Shown in pieces: positions 7,796-16,749 of a stretch of DNA of 64,000 nucleotides (position 1 is the first letter of the stretch; each line of letters begins with the position of its first letter). A program made the position numbers and the translations under genes. This DNA is from RACS-047 sp031553855 (lineage in GTDB: Bacteria > Bacillota > Clostridia > Christensenellales > Pumilibacteraceae), in the NCBI GenBank assembly GCA_031553855.1, contig JAVBKW010000026.1, forward strand, positions 1-64,000. The letters are read 5' to 3'. The notes under the pieces are model-generated. The model was given only the letters and a program-made list of their open reading frames with translations, did no database searches and was not told where the DNA came from.

Positions 7796-8863
7796 ATGGG
7801 ATTATCCGGCAGGAAAGAAAAAATAGTCGAGGCGGTGGTAGATAGCTATATCAATAGCTGCGAGCCGGTGTCAAGCGCGGAAATCAAAGAAAAGCATTTG
7901 CCCGCGTTAAGCTCCGCCACGATACGCAACGAGCTTGCCGCGCTTGAGGAAATGGGGTATCTTGCAAAGCCGCATACGTCGGCAGGAAGGATCCCCACTG
8001 CGGAAGCGTACAGATTGTACGTTGAAAAAATGATGCCGCGCCGCAAGCTCACTTCAAGCGAGTTGAAAACCGTCAAACGCTATTTCAACAAAAAAATAAC
8101 TGAAATTGACGATATATTGAAAAATACGGCAAAAGTCATTTCGGAAATAACAAACCTCACTTCCGTAGCTTACGCTCCCGATATTGAAAATTCAGTCATA
8201 CGAAACATCAAAATAGTCAAGCTGACCCCTGTGAGCGCGCTCGTTATCATCGTTACCGACAGGGAAGTGCTTAAAGACGCGGTCACAAGCGTTCCTGAAA
8301 ATATCCCGGAAGATTATTTTGAGCAGGCGGGGCGTTTTGCGACAAGCGCGTTCGCGGGGCACAGGATATATGAGGCGTCGGACCCTAAGAACATTATAAA
8401 AAAGGTCGTGCGCGAATATGAACAGATATTCAATACTATCATAAAGATTTTAAAGAGTTACTCAAAAGACGAAATGACCGGCGACCTTGTGCTTGAGGGC
8501 AGCGCGAAGATACTTGAACAGCCCGAATATGCGAATCTTAATAAGGCAAAAGCGATGCTTGAGCTGCTCGATACGAAAAAGGATCTTATCCCCGTGCTTG
8601 CGGGCAGCGACGATTTGAGCTTAAATATCCTTATTAGTAAGGATAACGAGATCCGCCAGGGAATGCCGGAATGCGCGATAGTAACGGCGAACTATTCTGT
8701 AAACGGCGTGAATATCGGTAAGGCCGGAGTTATAGGCCCTATAAGGATGGATTACCCGAAAATCGTTTCAGTTTTAGACTATATTGGCCAGACTCTCAAC
8801 CAGCTTCCCTCAAATAACGGGGCAAATGAAGACGGTGAAGAAAAAAATTTTGAAGAAGAATAA
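7796..8863 (+). CDS. hrcA: Heat-inducible transcription repressor HrcA
   Basis: A 355-residue HrcA. The N-terminal winged helix includes RKEKIVEAVVDSYI, PVSSAEI, SSATIRNELAALEEMGYL and the wing segment HTSAGRIPTAEAYRLYV (about residues 40-80). The GAF-like middle domain follows, and the C-terminus carries GVIGPIRMDY. HrcA binds CIRCE elements and needs GroE for activity; here two CIRCE-like sites lie directly upstream. SD-like GAAGGTGAGGG precedes ATG 7796. It is the first gene of hrcA-grpE-dnaK-dnaJ. An acidic tail (EDGEEKNFEEE) is the only unusual part. Confidence 0.96.
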   Translation: MGLSGRKEKIVEAVVDSYINSCEPVSSAEIKEKHLPALSSATIRNELAALEEMGYLAKPHTSAGRIPTAEAYRLYVEKMMPRRKLTSSELKTVKRYFNKKITEIDDILKNTAKVISEITNLTSVAYAPDIENSVIRNIKIVKLTPVSALVIIVTDREVLKDAVTSVPENIPEDYFEQAGRFATSAFAGHRIYEASDPKNIIKKVVREYEQIFNTIIKILKSYSKDEMTGDLVLEGSAKILEQPEYANLNKAKAMLELLDTKKDLIPVLAGSDDLSLNILISKDNEIRQGMPECAIVTANYSVNGVNIGKAGVIGPIRMDYPKIVSVLDYIGQTLNQLPSNNGANEDGEEKNFEEE

Positions 8864-8884
8864 GCAAAGACAGGAGAAATTATA

Positions 8885-9472
8885 ATGCCCGACGACAAAG
8901 ACGTAAAGAATGAAGAAGTAAAACCCGGCGAGGCCGGGCAAACGCCCGAAAACGAAGCCGAAAGCACGGCTAAAGGCATAGAAACGCTGTTTGAAAGAGT
9001 GCTTTCGCTTTCGCAGGAGCTGGAAATAGCCAAAACGGTAGCCGCGAAAGAAAAAACAAGAGCCGACGATTTGGAAAAGCTTTCGTCGCGTTTACAGGCG
9101 GATTTTGATAACTACCGCAAGCGCACGAACGAGGACAAGAAAAAACTTAAGGACGACGCCGCCGCCGAAACGGTGGAAAAATTCCTTCCGGTGCTGGATG
9201 CTTTGAATCACGGGCTTGCCGCGATAAAAGACCCCGGCATTGCCAAAGGCGTGGAAATGATAAAACGCCAGTTTTCCGACGTTTTATCCGCGGCGGGTGT
9301 CAGCGAAATTGACGCATTAAATCAGGAATTTGATCCCAATCTTCACAACGCGGTAATGCAGGTGCCCGCAGAAAACGGCGAACAGCCCGGCACCGTAGCG
9401 GAGGTGTTCAGCGCAGGCTACATTTTAGGAAGCAAGGTGATACGGCACAGCGTTGTAAAGGTCAGAAGTTAA
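8885..9472 (+). CDS. grpE: Nucleotide exchange factor GrpE
   Basis: A 195-residue GrpE. The N-terminal 40 residues are acidic and low in complexity. A long coiled-coil helix follows (about residues 45-100, with RLQADFDNYRKRTNEDKK), then FLPVLDALNHGL, and the C-terminal beta domain carries INxEFDPNLHNAVM-like and VKVRS ends. GrpE releases ADP from DnaK. The gene starts 21 nt after hrcA with SD CAGGAG. It lies between the repressor and dnaK as in other Bacillota. Confidence 0.95.
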   Translation: MPDDKDVKNEEVKPGEAGQTPENEAESTAKGIETLFERVLSLSQELEIAKTVAAKEKTRADDLEKLSSRLQADFDNYRKRTNEDKKKLKDDAAAETVEKFLPVLDALNHGLAAIKDPGIAKGVEMIKRQFSDVLSAAGVSEIDALNQEFDPNLHNAVMQVPAENGEQPGTVAEVFSAGYILGSKVIRHSVVKVRS

Positions 9473-9625
9473 GCTGCCTTAATATATTACCTCTTATTAA
9501 GCTCGGTTTTAAGCATAAATTACAAAACAATATAGAAAAATTTAAAAAGCAAACAACAAAATAAAAACAAAAAATAAAAGTCAAATAAAAAAAATTTAAC
9601 GTATATATAAAGGAGATCAATAATT

Positions 9626-11437
9626 ATGGGAAAAATAATCGGTATTGACTTAGGAACGACAAACTCATGCGTAGCCGTGCTTGAAGGCGGCGAGCCGGTC
9701 GTAATTCCTAACGCGGAAGGCGCAAGAACTACCCCCTCGGTAGTGGGATTTGCAAAAGACGGCGAAAGGCTTGTAGGGCAGGTCGCTAAACGTCAGGCGG
9801 TGGCAAACCCCGACCGCACTGTCATTTCAATCAAAAGGGATATGGGTACGGACAAAAAAGTCAGGGTTGACGGGCGCGACTATACGCCGCAGGAAATCTC
9901 TGCAATGATACTGGGCAAATTAAAATCCGATGCCGAAAGCTATCTGGGCGAAAAGGTTGCGCAGGCGGTCATCACCGTTCCGGCTTATTTTACCGATGCT
10001 CAGCGTCAGGCGACTAAGGACGCGGGACGTATTGCGGGCTTAGAGGTTTTGAGGATCATAAACGAGCCTACGGCGGCCTCGCTTGCTTACGGACTCGATA
10101 AAGGGCAGGATAGAAACCATAAAATTTTCGTTTTCGACCTCGGCGGCGGCACGTTCGATATTTCCATTTTGGAGATCGGTGACGGCGTATTTGAGGTTGT
10201 TGCCACAGCGGGCGACAACCGTTTGGGCGGCGACGACTTCGACCAAAAGGTTATGGAGTATCTCATCGACCAGTTCAAAAAGGACAACGGCGTTGATCTT
10301 TCCAAAGATAAAATGGCTATGCAGAGATTGAAAGAGGCTGCCGAAAAAGCTAAAATCGAGCTTTCCTCGCTTATGAAAACCTCTATAAGCCTGCCGTTTA
10401 TCACAAGCGGCGCGTCCGGCCCTATGCATATGGACTATGAGCTTACAAGGGCAAAATTTGATTCTCTCACGTCACCTCTTGTAGAAAAAACTATAAAGCT
10501 CACTAAACAGGCGATGGGCGACGCGGGCTTTTCCAATGCCGATATCGATAAGGTCGTACTTGTCGGCGGCTCCACAAGGATCCCGGCCGTTGTTGACGCT
10601 ATTAAAAATCTTACCGGAAAAGAGCCGTTCAAGGGCATTAACCCTGATGAATGCGTCGCTATCGGCGCGTCGATACAGGGCGGCGTTTTAGCGGGCGAAG
10701 TCAAGGACGTACTACTGCTCGACGTAACTCCGCTTTCGCTCGGTATCGAAACGGTCGGCGGAATATTCACAAAGCTTATTCAAAGAAATACGACGATCCC
10801 CACAAAGAAATCGCAGGTTTTCTCTACCGCCACCGACAATCAGCCTGCAGTCGATATCCACGTTCTGCAAGGCGAAAGAGAGATAGCATCCTACAATAAA
10901 ACGCTTGCCAAGTTTGAGCTGGGCGGCATTCCTCCCGCGCCCAGAGGCGTTCCGCAGATCGAAGTTACTTTCGATATCGACGCGAACGGCATAGTCCATG
11001 TTTCGGCTAAAGATAAGGGAACGGGCAAGGAACAGCGCATAACCATAACCGCGTCCACAAACCTTACTGAAGAGCAGATACAGTCGGCTATCAAAGAGGC
11101 GGAAGAAAACGCGGGCGAGGACGCAAAACGTAAGGAGCTTGTCGAAACCAAGAATCAGGCGGATATGCTCGTATTCTCAATAGAAAAGTTCATTTCTGAG
11201 AACGGCGACAAAATTTCGCCCGACGAAAAAGAAACGCTTGAAAAGGAAATGGCGTCCGTTAAAGAAACTATCAAGAGCGAAGACGTTGAGGCGATAAAAA
11301 AATCCGTTGAGAAAATGCAGAAGGTTTCCAACGAAATCTTCACAAAGCTGTATCAGAGTCAGGGCGCGCAGGGCGGACAAGAGGGCGCGACGGCGGAAGA
11401 AACGACGGCAGAGCAGGTAGACCCTGAAAAGAACTAA
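9626..11437 (+). CDS. dnaK: Molecular chaperone DnaK (Hsp70)
   Basis: A 603-residue Hsp70. It begins GKIIGIDLGTTNSCVAV (phosphate-1 loop), has VPAYFTDAQRQATKDAG, FDLGGGTFDIS, the VLVGGSTRIP adenosine loop and the substrate-binding domain start DVTPLSLGIETVGG. The helical lid ends in a Gly/Glu-rich tail finishing DPEKN. DnaK binds and refolds hydrophobic segments in an ATP cycle with DnaJ and GrpE. SD AAAGGAG (9610-9616) precedes ATG 9626. The 153-nt A-rich gap after grpE has no obvious second CIRCE, so expression is probably from the hrcA promoter. Confidence 0.97.
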   Translation: MGKIIGIDLGTTNSCVAVLEGGEPVVIPNAEGARTTPSVVGFAKDGERLVGQVAKRQAVANPDRTVISIKRDMGTDKKVRVDGRDYTPQEISAMILGKLKSDAESYLGEKVAQAVITVPAYFTDAQRQATKDAGRIAGLEVLRIINEPTAASLAYGLDKGQDRNHKIFVFDLGGGTFDISILEIGDGVFEVVATAGDNRLGGDDFDQKVMEYLIDQFKKDNGVDLSKDKMAMQRLKEAAEKAKIELSSLMKTSISLPFITSGASGPMHMDYELTRAKFDSLTSPLVEKTIKLTKQAMGDAGFSNADIDKVVLVGGSTRIPAVVDAIKNLTGKEPFKGINPDECVAIGASIQGGVLAGEVKDVLLLDVTPLSLGIETVGGIFTKLIQRNTTIPTKKSQVFSTATDNQPAVDIHVLQGEREIASYNKTLAKFELGGIPPAPRGVPQIEVTFDIDANGIVHVSAKDKGTGKEQRITITASTNLTEEQIQSAIKEAEENAGEDAKRKELVETKNQADMLVFSIEKFISENGDKISPDEKETLEKEMASVKETIKSEDVEAIKKSVEKMQKVSNEIFTKLYQSQGAQGGQEGATAEETTAEQVDPEKN

Positions 11438-11485
11438 ACATTGTGCGCCGGCAAAAAACCGGCAGCCGACAAAAAGGATAAACTA

Positions 11486-12598
11486 ATGGCAAAATCGTAC
11501 TACGACATATTAGGCGTGCCTAAAACCGCATCGGATGAGGAAATAAAAGCCGCGTACAGAAAGCTGGCAAAAAAATACCATCCCGACTTAAATCAGGGTA
11601 ACGAACAGGCGGCGGAAACTTTTAAGGAAATATCCGCTGCATACGATACTCTGTCCGACCCTCAAAAGAAGGCTGCGTACGACAATCCGCAGTCGTTTGA
11701 AGGGTTCGGCGGCGGTGGCGGCGGTTTTGGAGGCTTTGATTTCGGCGGCGGTGGCGGCGGTTCAATATTTGACGATTTTGTTAATATGTTCACCGGCGGA
11801 ACGCGCAGCGGCGGCTTTGAAGAGCAGGGCGGCGGCGATATACAGATGAACGTAAGCCTTACCTTCGAGGAAGCCGCTTTCGGTGTCGCAAAGGAGGTTA
11901 CGTTCACGCGATATGAGCCGTGCGCCTCGTGTAAGGGTACCGGAGCCAAAAACGGAACGCAGTATTCCACCTGTACGGACTGCGGCGGCACGGGCAAAAA
12001 ACGTTACGCGCAGGACACGCCTTTCGGCAGAGTCGTCAATATGCGCAGCTGTAATACTTGCGGCGGCGCAGGTAAAATAATCAAGGAAACGTGCCCGGAC
12101 TGCAACGGCAAAAGTATGCTTAGAAAGAGCGTGACCTTAAAGGTTACGATACCGGCGGGAGTCGAGCACGGTTCGATACTCAACGTTGCCGGAGAGGGCG
12201 AGCGCAGCCGATACGGCGGCAGAGCAGGCAGCCTTATCTTAATTATAAGCGTTATGCCGCATAAGCTTTTCAGGCGAAAGAACCTCGACCTTTATTGCGA
12301 AATACCCGTCACGTTTATGCAGGCGATCTTAGGCGACAAAATTACTATAAACACTCTGCGCGGCAATAAAGTCGCGTTCGACCTGCCCGAATGCACGCAG
12401 ACCGGAACGGTGTTTAAATTGAGAAATCAGGGCGCGGAGAACTCGAAAAAAGGTATAAAAGGAGATCTTTACATTACTGTAAATGTTGAAATGCCGAAAA
12501 ACCTTTCTCGCGAACAAAAAACAAAGCTGCGCGATTTGAGCGATTCTATAAAGACTGAGCAGTTTGATAAGGTAAAGGAATTTAACAAAAAGAATTAA
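11486..12598 (+). CDS. dnaJ: Chaperone protein DnaJ (Hsp40)
   Basis: A 370-residue class A J-protein. The J domain has YDILGVPKTAS and the HPD triad in KKYHPDLNQGN. A Gly/Phe-rich linker follows (about residues 70-115), then four CxxCxGxG zinc repeats (CASCKGTG, CTDCGGTG, CNTCGGAG, CPDCNGKS) and the C-terminal peptide-binding domains. It stimulates DnaK ATPase and delivers substrates. The frame is open from 11441, but ATG 11486 with AAAGGA 8-13 nt upstream gives the standard MAKSYYDILG start. It is the last gene of the heat-shock operon; its stop codon lies inside a copy of the 12592-12794 repeat. Confidence 0.97.
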   Translation: MAKSYYDILGVPKTASDEEIKAAYRKLAKKYHPDLNQGNEQAAETFKEISAAYDTLSDPQKKAAYDNPQSFEGFGGGGGGFGGFDFGGGGGGSIFDDFVNMFTGGTRSGGFEEQGGGDIQMNVSLTFEEAAFGVAKEVTFTRYEPCASCKGTGAKNGTQYSTCTDCGGTGKKRYAQDTPFGRVVNMRSCNTCGGAGKIIKETCPDCNGKSMLRKSVTLKVTIPAGVEHGSILNVAGEGERSRYGGRAGSLILIISVMPHKLFRRKNLDLYCEIPVTFMQAILGDKITINTLRGNKVAFDLPECTQTGTVFKLRNQGAENSKKGIKGDLYITVNVEMPKNLSREQKTKLRDLSDSIKTEQFDKVKEFNKKN

Positions 12599-12794
12599 TA
12601 TTCCGCCGGTCTATATTTTGTGTGATAGGAGCTGCGTGACTTGTCCCTGCGGGGTTACGTATTAAATATACGCGCCCCCGCCGGTTCCAAGTCCTGCTGC
12701 CCCTCTGACCCAAAATCTAAACCGGCTTGCTTTTATGCTGAATTAATATTCCGCCGGTCTATATTTTCCCTCTGATATAAAATCTAAACCGGCT
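12592..12794. repeat. Two copies of a palindromic element, one carrying an insert
   Basis: GAATTAATATTCCGCCGG-TCTATATTTT occurs at 12592-12619 and 12740-12767. The partner end, CCCTCTGA-N4-AAATCTAAACCGGCT, occurs at 12701-12726 and 12768-12794. The two ends are complementary (CCGGTCTATATTTT with AAAATCTAAACCGG). In the second copy the ends are adjacent; in the first about 80 bp intervene (12620-12700), including ACGTATTAAATATACGC, also found at 7462-7478. The first copy begins inside the dnaJ stop region. Confidence 0.65.
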
Positions 12795-12822
12795 CCGCTA
12801 AAGAGTAATAAATCGGGTTCAT

Positions 12823-12860
12823 AAAGAAAACAACTTGCTTAAAACGGTTGTTTTCTTTTG
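12823..12860 (+). terminator. Terminator of the heat-shock operon
   Basis: GAAAACAAC (12826-12834) pairs with GTTGTTTTC (12847-12855) around a 12-nt loop; AAA on the left and TTTT on the right extend it. It lies about 225 nt after dnaJ. Confidence 0.65.
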
Positions 12861-13038
12861 GTTTAACAAGACAGTGAACGTGAGTCCAATTAATTTTAAG
12901 CTACGTCTTTTTTGATATAAAACCCCTTCTTTTCTTGCTAATAGCGGTGCTATTTGCTGCAAAAACAAGTGTTTTTCTATCTAAAAAATACTTGCTTAAA
13001 ATATAATCAACTCACAGTCACAGTCTTGCTTTATCAAC
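12861..13038. repeat. Segment flanked by imperfect 26-30 bp inverted repeats
   Basis: The left end TTAACAAGACAGTGAACGTG (12863-12882) is imperfectly complementary to the right end CTCACAGTCACAGTCTTGC (13011-13029). About 125 bp of non-coding sequence lies between, with smaller hairpins (GCTAATAGCGGTGCTATTTGC region). The same TTAACAAGAcTGTGA word is found at 551-565, 19951-19966 and 23747-23781. It contains no gene; it fills the rest of the 12599-13101 gap. Confidence 0.5.
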
Positions 13039-13067
13039 TTGCCAAATATGTTTTTTAATGATAAAAT
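13039..13067 (+). promoter_or_regulatory. Promoter of the DUF1653-prmA-rsmE-mtaB-HIT operon
   Basis: -35 TTGCCA (13039-13044), 17-nt spacer, -10 TAAAAT (13062-13067). Transcription would start near 13074, giving a leader of about 28 nt to ATG 13102. Confidence 0.65.
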
Positions 13068-13101
13068 AATAAAAACATCATTACTCAAAGGAAAAGCTTC
13101 T

Positions 13102-13320
13102 ATGATTATAGAAAAGGGAATATACATACATTTTAAAGGCAACCGCTATGAGGTTTTAGGGATGGTAAAGCACAGCGAAACGCTGGAGGATATGGTTCTT
13201 TACAAAGCGCTCTACGGCGAGGGCGGAGTCTGGGTGCGCCCTGCGTCAATGTGGAACGAAGAGGTTTTGCATAACGGCAATAAAGTCAAACGCTTTACGC
13301 TTATTGAAAAAAGCAATTAA
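13102..13320 (+). CDS. DUF1653 domain protein
   Basis: A 72-residue protein, nearly all DUF1653: GIYIHFKGNRYEVLGMVKHSETLEDMVLYKALYGE, then VWVRPASMW. The function of this small beta-rich family is unknown. ATG 13102 is chosen because AAAGGA (13087-13092) is 9 nt upstream; the frame is open further left to 13039, but that would run across the promoter. It leads an operon of translation-related modification enzymes, with prmA following after 14 nt. Confidence 0.85.
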   Translation: MIIEKGIYIHFKGNRYEVLGMVKHSETLEDMVLYKALYGEGGVWVRPASMWNEEVLHNGNKVKRFTLIEKSN

Positions 13321-13334
13321 GGACGTCTAAATTT

Positions 13335-14261
13335 ATGAAATACAAGCAGATAACTATTATTACCAGCGCTGAATTTTCCGACATCGTTTCGTTAAGCCTT
13401 ATAGATGCGGGCAGCGAGGGCGTGAGCGTTTTTGACTCAAACGAGCTTTTAAACTGTTTAAAGGAAACGAATTGGGACTATCTTGACGAAAACTTTTTGA
13501 AGGATGCGCCGCAAAGCGTAATGGTGTCCGGCTATTTTTCGCTGGATTTTGATGAAAGCGTTATAGAAAAAGAGGCCGAATACTTGAAAAAGACTGCCGA
13601 AATCGAAACGGGGCCGCTTGAAATCAGCGTCAGCATCATCAATTCGTCGGACTGGGAAAACGTTTGGAAAAAATATTATAAACCAATTAAAATCAATAAA
13701 ATCGCGATAGTGCCTAAGTGGCTAAAAAATCCTTATAAAACGGCTGTCGGCGTATTTATAAATCCCGGAATGGCGTTCGGCACGGGAAATCATGAAACCA
13801 CAAGTATGTGCATTTCGCTTATGCAAAAAACGGAGCTGAATGAAAAGTGCGTTGCGGACGTGGGCTGCGGCAGCGGAATACTCGGAATATGCGCCCTAAA
13901 GCTCGGCGCGAAAAGCTGCACTTTTATCGACACCGACCCGAACGCTGTTAAAGCGGCTAAGGAAAACTGCGAATACAACGCTTTAAATGAAAATTGCGAA
14001 ATAATCGAGGCGAGTTTGTTTGAAAATAACGGTAAAACTTACGACGTGATTTTTGCAAACCTCACCGCCGATATTTTAAAAATCCTGTACCCGTCCTTAG
14101 ATGCGCATTTAAAAACAGGCGGCAAAATCGTTATCAGCGGAATAATTGCGCAGCGCGCAACTGAAATAGAGGAAACCTTTTATAAGAATTTTAAGCTTAT
14201 TGAAAAGTCGGAAAAAAATGACTGGCGCGCATATTTGTTGGAGAAAACGAAAGCAGAATAA
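13335..14261 (+). CDS. prmA: Ribosomal protein L11 methyltransferase
   Basis: A 308-residue class I SAM-dependent methyltransferase. The N-terminal L11-binding domain (residues 1-110) is followed by FGTGNHETT, a PrmA signature, SAM motif I VADVGCGSGILGI, acidic loop FIDTDPNAV, and the catalytic-site motif FANLTADIL. PrmA trimethylates L11 at several amino groups. It is the second gene of the operon; rsmE follows after 2 nt. Length and motif order are normal. Confidence 0.93.
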   Translation: MKYKQITIITSAEFSDIVSLSLIDAGSEGVSVFDSNELLNCLKETNWDYLDENFLKDAPQSVMVSGYFSLDFDESVIEKEAEYLKKTAEIETGPLEISVSIINSSDWENVWKKYYKPIKINKIAIVPKWLKNPYKTAVGVFINPGMAFGTGNHETTSMCISLMQKTELNEKCVADVGCGSGILGICALKLGAKSCTFIDTDPNAVKAAKENCEYNALNENCEIIEASLFENNGKTYDVIFANLTADILKILYPSLDAHLKTGGKIVISGIIAQRATEIEETFYKNFKLIEKSEKNDWRAYLLEKTKAE

Positions 14262-14263
14262 AG

Positions 14264-14989
14264 ATGAGAAGATTTTTTGTAGATAAAATTGAAAATGAAA
14301 TGCTTCTTACAGATGAGGCGCATAATCACTTAAGCTTTGTTTTGCGTGCAAAAAAGGGCGATGAAATTATCCTTTGCGACGGCAGCGGTTTTGATTATAC
14401 CGCCGTTGTGCAGGATATCAAAAAGAACGGGACGCTCGTGAAAATAATTAATAAAGAAAAAAACGGCGCGGAACCGTCTTTAAAAGTCACGCTTTATTTT
14501 GCCGTTTTGAAAGGCGATAAGAATGATTTAGTCGTCCAAAAAGCAACGGAACTAGGCGTTTACGAAATAAAGCCGGTTTTGAGTAAAAATATATCCGTTT
14601 TCCCCTCGTCGGTTAAAACCGACCGCTTGAATAAAATCGCGCTTGAGAGCTGTAAACAATGCGGACGCGCTTTTTTGCCGAAAGTCTATAGCTCTCTCCG
14701 GCTCGAAGACGCGGCTGACGAGTTTAAAAACTACGATACGGTTTTATTTCTGTACGAAAACGCGGATAATTGCGATTCGGATTTAAAATCCTATCTTTCT
14801 TCAAAAAAACTAAACGGAACGGCGGCGGTCATGATAGGGAGCGAGGGCGGTTTTACGGAGGACGAAGCTAGTTTATTGAAGCAAAGCGGAGCGGCGGCGG
14901 TGTCTTTAGGGCGGCGCATTTTAAGAGCCGAGACCGCGAGTATAACCGCGCTCGGCATATTGATGTATGAAGCGGGGCAGATGAAATGA
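14264..14989 (+). CDS. rsmE: 16S rRNA (uracil-1498-N3)-methyltransferase RsmE
   Basis: A 241-residue SPOUT methyltransferase. The N-terminal PUA-like part begins MRRFFVD and contains HLSFVLRAKKGDEIILCDGSG. The knotted SAM site is IGSEGGFTEDE followed by SLGRRILRAETA. It methylates U1498 of 16S rRNA at N3. Start ATG 14264 lies 2 nt after the prmA stop, and its own stop overlaps mtaB in ATGA. The prmA-rsmE-mtaB order is widespread in Bacillota. Confidence 0.94.
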   Translation: MRRFFVDKIENEMLLTDEAHNHLSFVLRAKKGDEIILCDGSGFDYTAVVQDIKKNGTLVKIINKEKNGAEPSLKVTLYFAVLKGDKNDLVVQKATELGVYEIKPVLSKNISVFPSSVKTDRLNKIALESCKQCGRAFLPKVYSSLRLEDAADEFKNYDTVLFLYENADNCDSDLKSYLSSKKLNGTAAVMIGSEGGFTEDEASLLKQSGAAAVSLGRRILRAETASITALGILMYEAGQMK

Positions 14990-16260
14990 CTAAATTTGAT
15001 TTTGTTGTTTTTTCACTCGGCTGTAAGGTCAACTCCTATGAGGGGCGCGCTATGATTTCAAAGCTTGCTCAAAGCGGTTACAGCGCGACGGAAGAACTGG
15101 AATACGCGGATAATTATATTATTAATACCTGCTCCGTCACGTCCGAGGCCGACAGAAAGTCGCGCCAGGCCGTTTCCCGGATATTAAAAATTAATCCGTC
15201 GGCTAAAATCTACGTTTGCGGATGCAGCTCACAGAACGACAAGGAACAGTTTATAAAAAAAGGCAGCGTCAGGATAGTCGGCGGCGTCGGCGGAAAAATT
15301 AATTTATTAGATAAGATTCTGCAGGATATTATTGAGCCTGTTTTGGCACCTATGTCAGACATAACACTGCTTCCGCGCATATATGAAGATGATTTAAAGC
15401 CGGAGCTAACTAAAACGCGCGGCTATATCAAGGTTCAGGACGGCTGCGACAATTTTTGCTCTTATTGCATTATACCATATTTAAGAGGGCGGAGCCGCTC
15501 AAGGAAAATCGAAAGTATTGTTGACGAGGCGGAAAAAGCGGCTAAAAACACTAATGAGATCGTACTAACGGGAATAAATCTTTCGGCTTTCGGAAAAGAT
15601 ACCGGATTTTCGCTGCTCGACCTTGTAAATGCGCTCGGTAAAGTCCCTGCGCGCAAACGCCTCGGCTCGCTCGAATGCCATATTATTACGCCGCAGTTTG
15701 TTCAGCGAATGCTTGAAAACGGATTTTGCGACCACTTCCATTTGTCTATGCAAAGCGGCAGCGATACGGTTTTAAAGCGGATGAACCGCCATTATACTTC
15801 AAAAGAATTTTTGGAAAAAATTGAAATAATACGGCAAATTTGCCCTGATGCCGGTATTACGACAGACATAATAGCCGGATTTCCGCTCGAAACGGAGGAA
15901 GAACACGCACAAACCGTTCAAACAGTTAAAGCCGCGCGTTTTTCAGACGCGCACGTTTTTCCTTACAGCGAGCGTAAAGGCACAAATGCCGTAAAGCTGA
16001 AGCAGGTCGATAAAAAAGTGCGCGAAAGCCGCGCGGCAGAGCTGACCGGAATAAAAAACGGGCTCAGGGAAGAATTTTTGAAAGCGCAATCAGGAAAAAC
16101 TGCGGAAGTCTATTTTGAGGAAAGCTGCGAGGATACGGATTTTTGCGGCGGTTATACGTCAAACTACATCAAGGTTTACGCACCCGCGCCCGTGGGGCAA
16201 ATATTGAAGGTTAAGCTAAGTCAAATTTATAAAGACGGCCTAAAAGGAGAATTATTATGA
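14986..16260 (+). CDS. mtaB: tRNA (t6A37) methylthiotransferase MtaB
   Basis: A 424-residue radical SAM methylthiotransferase. The N-terminal UPF0004 domain has FSLGCKVNSYEG and NTCSVTSEADRKSRQ with cluster cysteines. The radical SAM domain carries CDNFCSYC (CxxxCxxC) and YLRGRSRSR, then IITPQF, HFHLSMQSGSD and TTDIIAGFP. A C-terminal TRAM-like region ends the protein. It converts t6A to ms2t6A at position 37 of ANN-decoding tRNAs. The LGCKVNxYE pattern favours MtaB over MiaB or RimO. The start overlaps rsmE by 4 nt. Confidence 0.93.
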   Translation: MTKFDFVVFSLGCKVNSYEGRAMISKLAQSGYSATEELEYADNYIINTCSVTSEADRKSRQAVSRILKINPSAKIYVCGCSSQNDKEQFIKKGSVRIVGGVGGKINLLDKILQDIIEPVLAPMSDITLLPRIYEDDLKPELTKTRGYIKVQDGCDNFCSYCIIPYLRGRSRSRKIESIVDEAEKAAKNTNEIVLTGINLSAFGKDTGFSLLDLVNALGKVPARKRLGSLECHIITPQFVQRMLENGFCDHFHLSMQSGSDTVLKRMNRHYTSKEFLEKIEIIRQICPDAGITTDIIAGFPLETEEEHAQTVQTVKAARFSDAHVFPYSERKGTNAVKLKQVDKKVRESRAAELTGIKNGLREEFLKAQSGKTAEVYFEESCEDTDFCGGYTSNYIKVYAPAPVGQILKVKLSQIYKDGLKGELL

Positions 16261-16604
16261 GTAATTGCGTATTTTGTTCGATAATCGAAGGAAAGATACC
16301 CAGCGCGAAAATGTACGAGGACGATAAAATGCTGATATTTAAAGATATCGACCCCAAAGCCGAAAAGCATTATTTGGCCGTTTTGAAAAAACATTTTGCG
16401 TATTTGTCGGATATGGAAAGGGAGGATGAGGCTTTAGTCGGGGCGATGCTCAAAAAAATCTCGTCGCTTACCGAGGTTCTGGGACTCGATAACGGCTACC
16501 GCATTATAATAAATCAGGGCGCGGCGGCAGGGCAGACTGTTTTTCACCTGCATATCCATATAATGGGCGGGCAGGATCTTCCTTTCCCGGATTTCCGGAA
16601 GTAA
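16257..16604 (+). CDS. HIT family nucleotide-binding protein
   Basis: A 115-residue HIT protein with CVFCSIIEGKIPS near the N-terminus and the histidine triad HLHIHIMGG near the C-terminus. This is the Hint/HinT branch, which hydrolyses nucleoside phosphoramidates such as adenosine 5'-monophosphoramidate. The start overlaps mtaB by 4 nt (ATGA). It is the last gene of the operon, followed by a REP-like element and a terminator shared with convergent rpsU. Confidence 0.92.
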   Translation: MSNCVFCSIIEGKIPSAKMYEDDKMLIFKDIDPKAEKHYLAVLKKHFAYLSDMEREDEALVGAMLKKISSLTEVLGLDNGYRIIINQGAAAGQTVFHLHIHIMGGQDLPFPDFRK

Positions 16605-16645
16605 ACTTCTTTAAGATAAAAAGGTTCTTTAATAAATGTTGGGTT

Positions 16646-16733
16646 GTCATTGCAAGCGCAGCGCGGCAATCCAGAAGATAGAAACTTGGAGAGCGCTCCG
16701 GAGTCCGGATTGATTCACTTTGTTCGCAATGAC
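16646..16733. repeat. REP-like palindromic element (GTCATTGC...GCAATGAC)
   Basis: GTCATTGC (16646-16653) and GCAATGAC (16726-16733) are perfect inverted ends. Inside, CGCGGCAATCC and GGATTGATTCACTTTG continue the partial complementarity. Elements with these ends are spread through many bacterial genomes. It lies between the HIT gene and the shared terminator. Confidence 0.75.
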
Positions 16734-16749
16734 GACAGTATATTTAAGA

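Noticed and set aside
11441..11485. Upstream extension of dnaJ
   Set aside because: ATG 11486 has a good SD and gives the standard DnaJ N-terminus.
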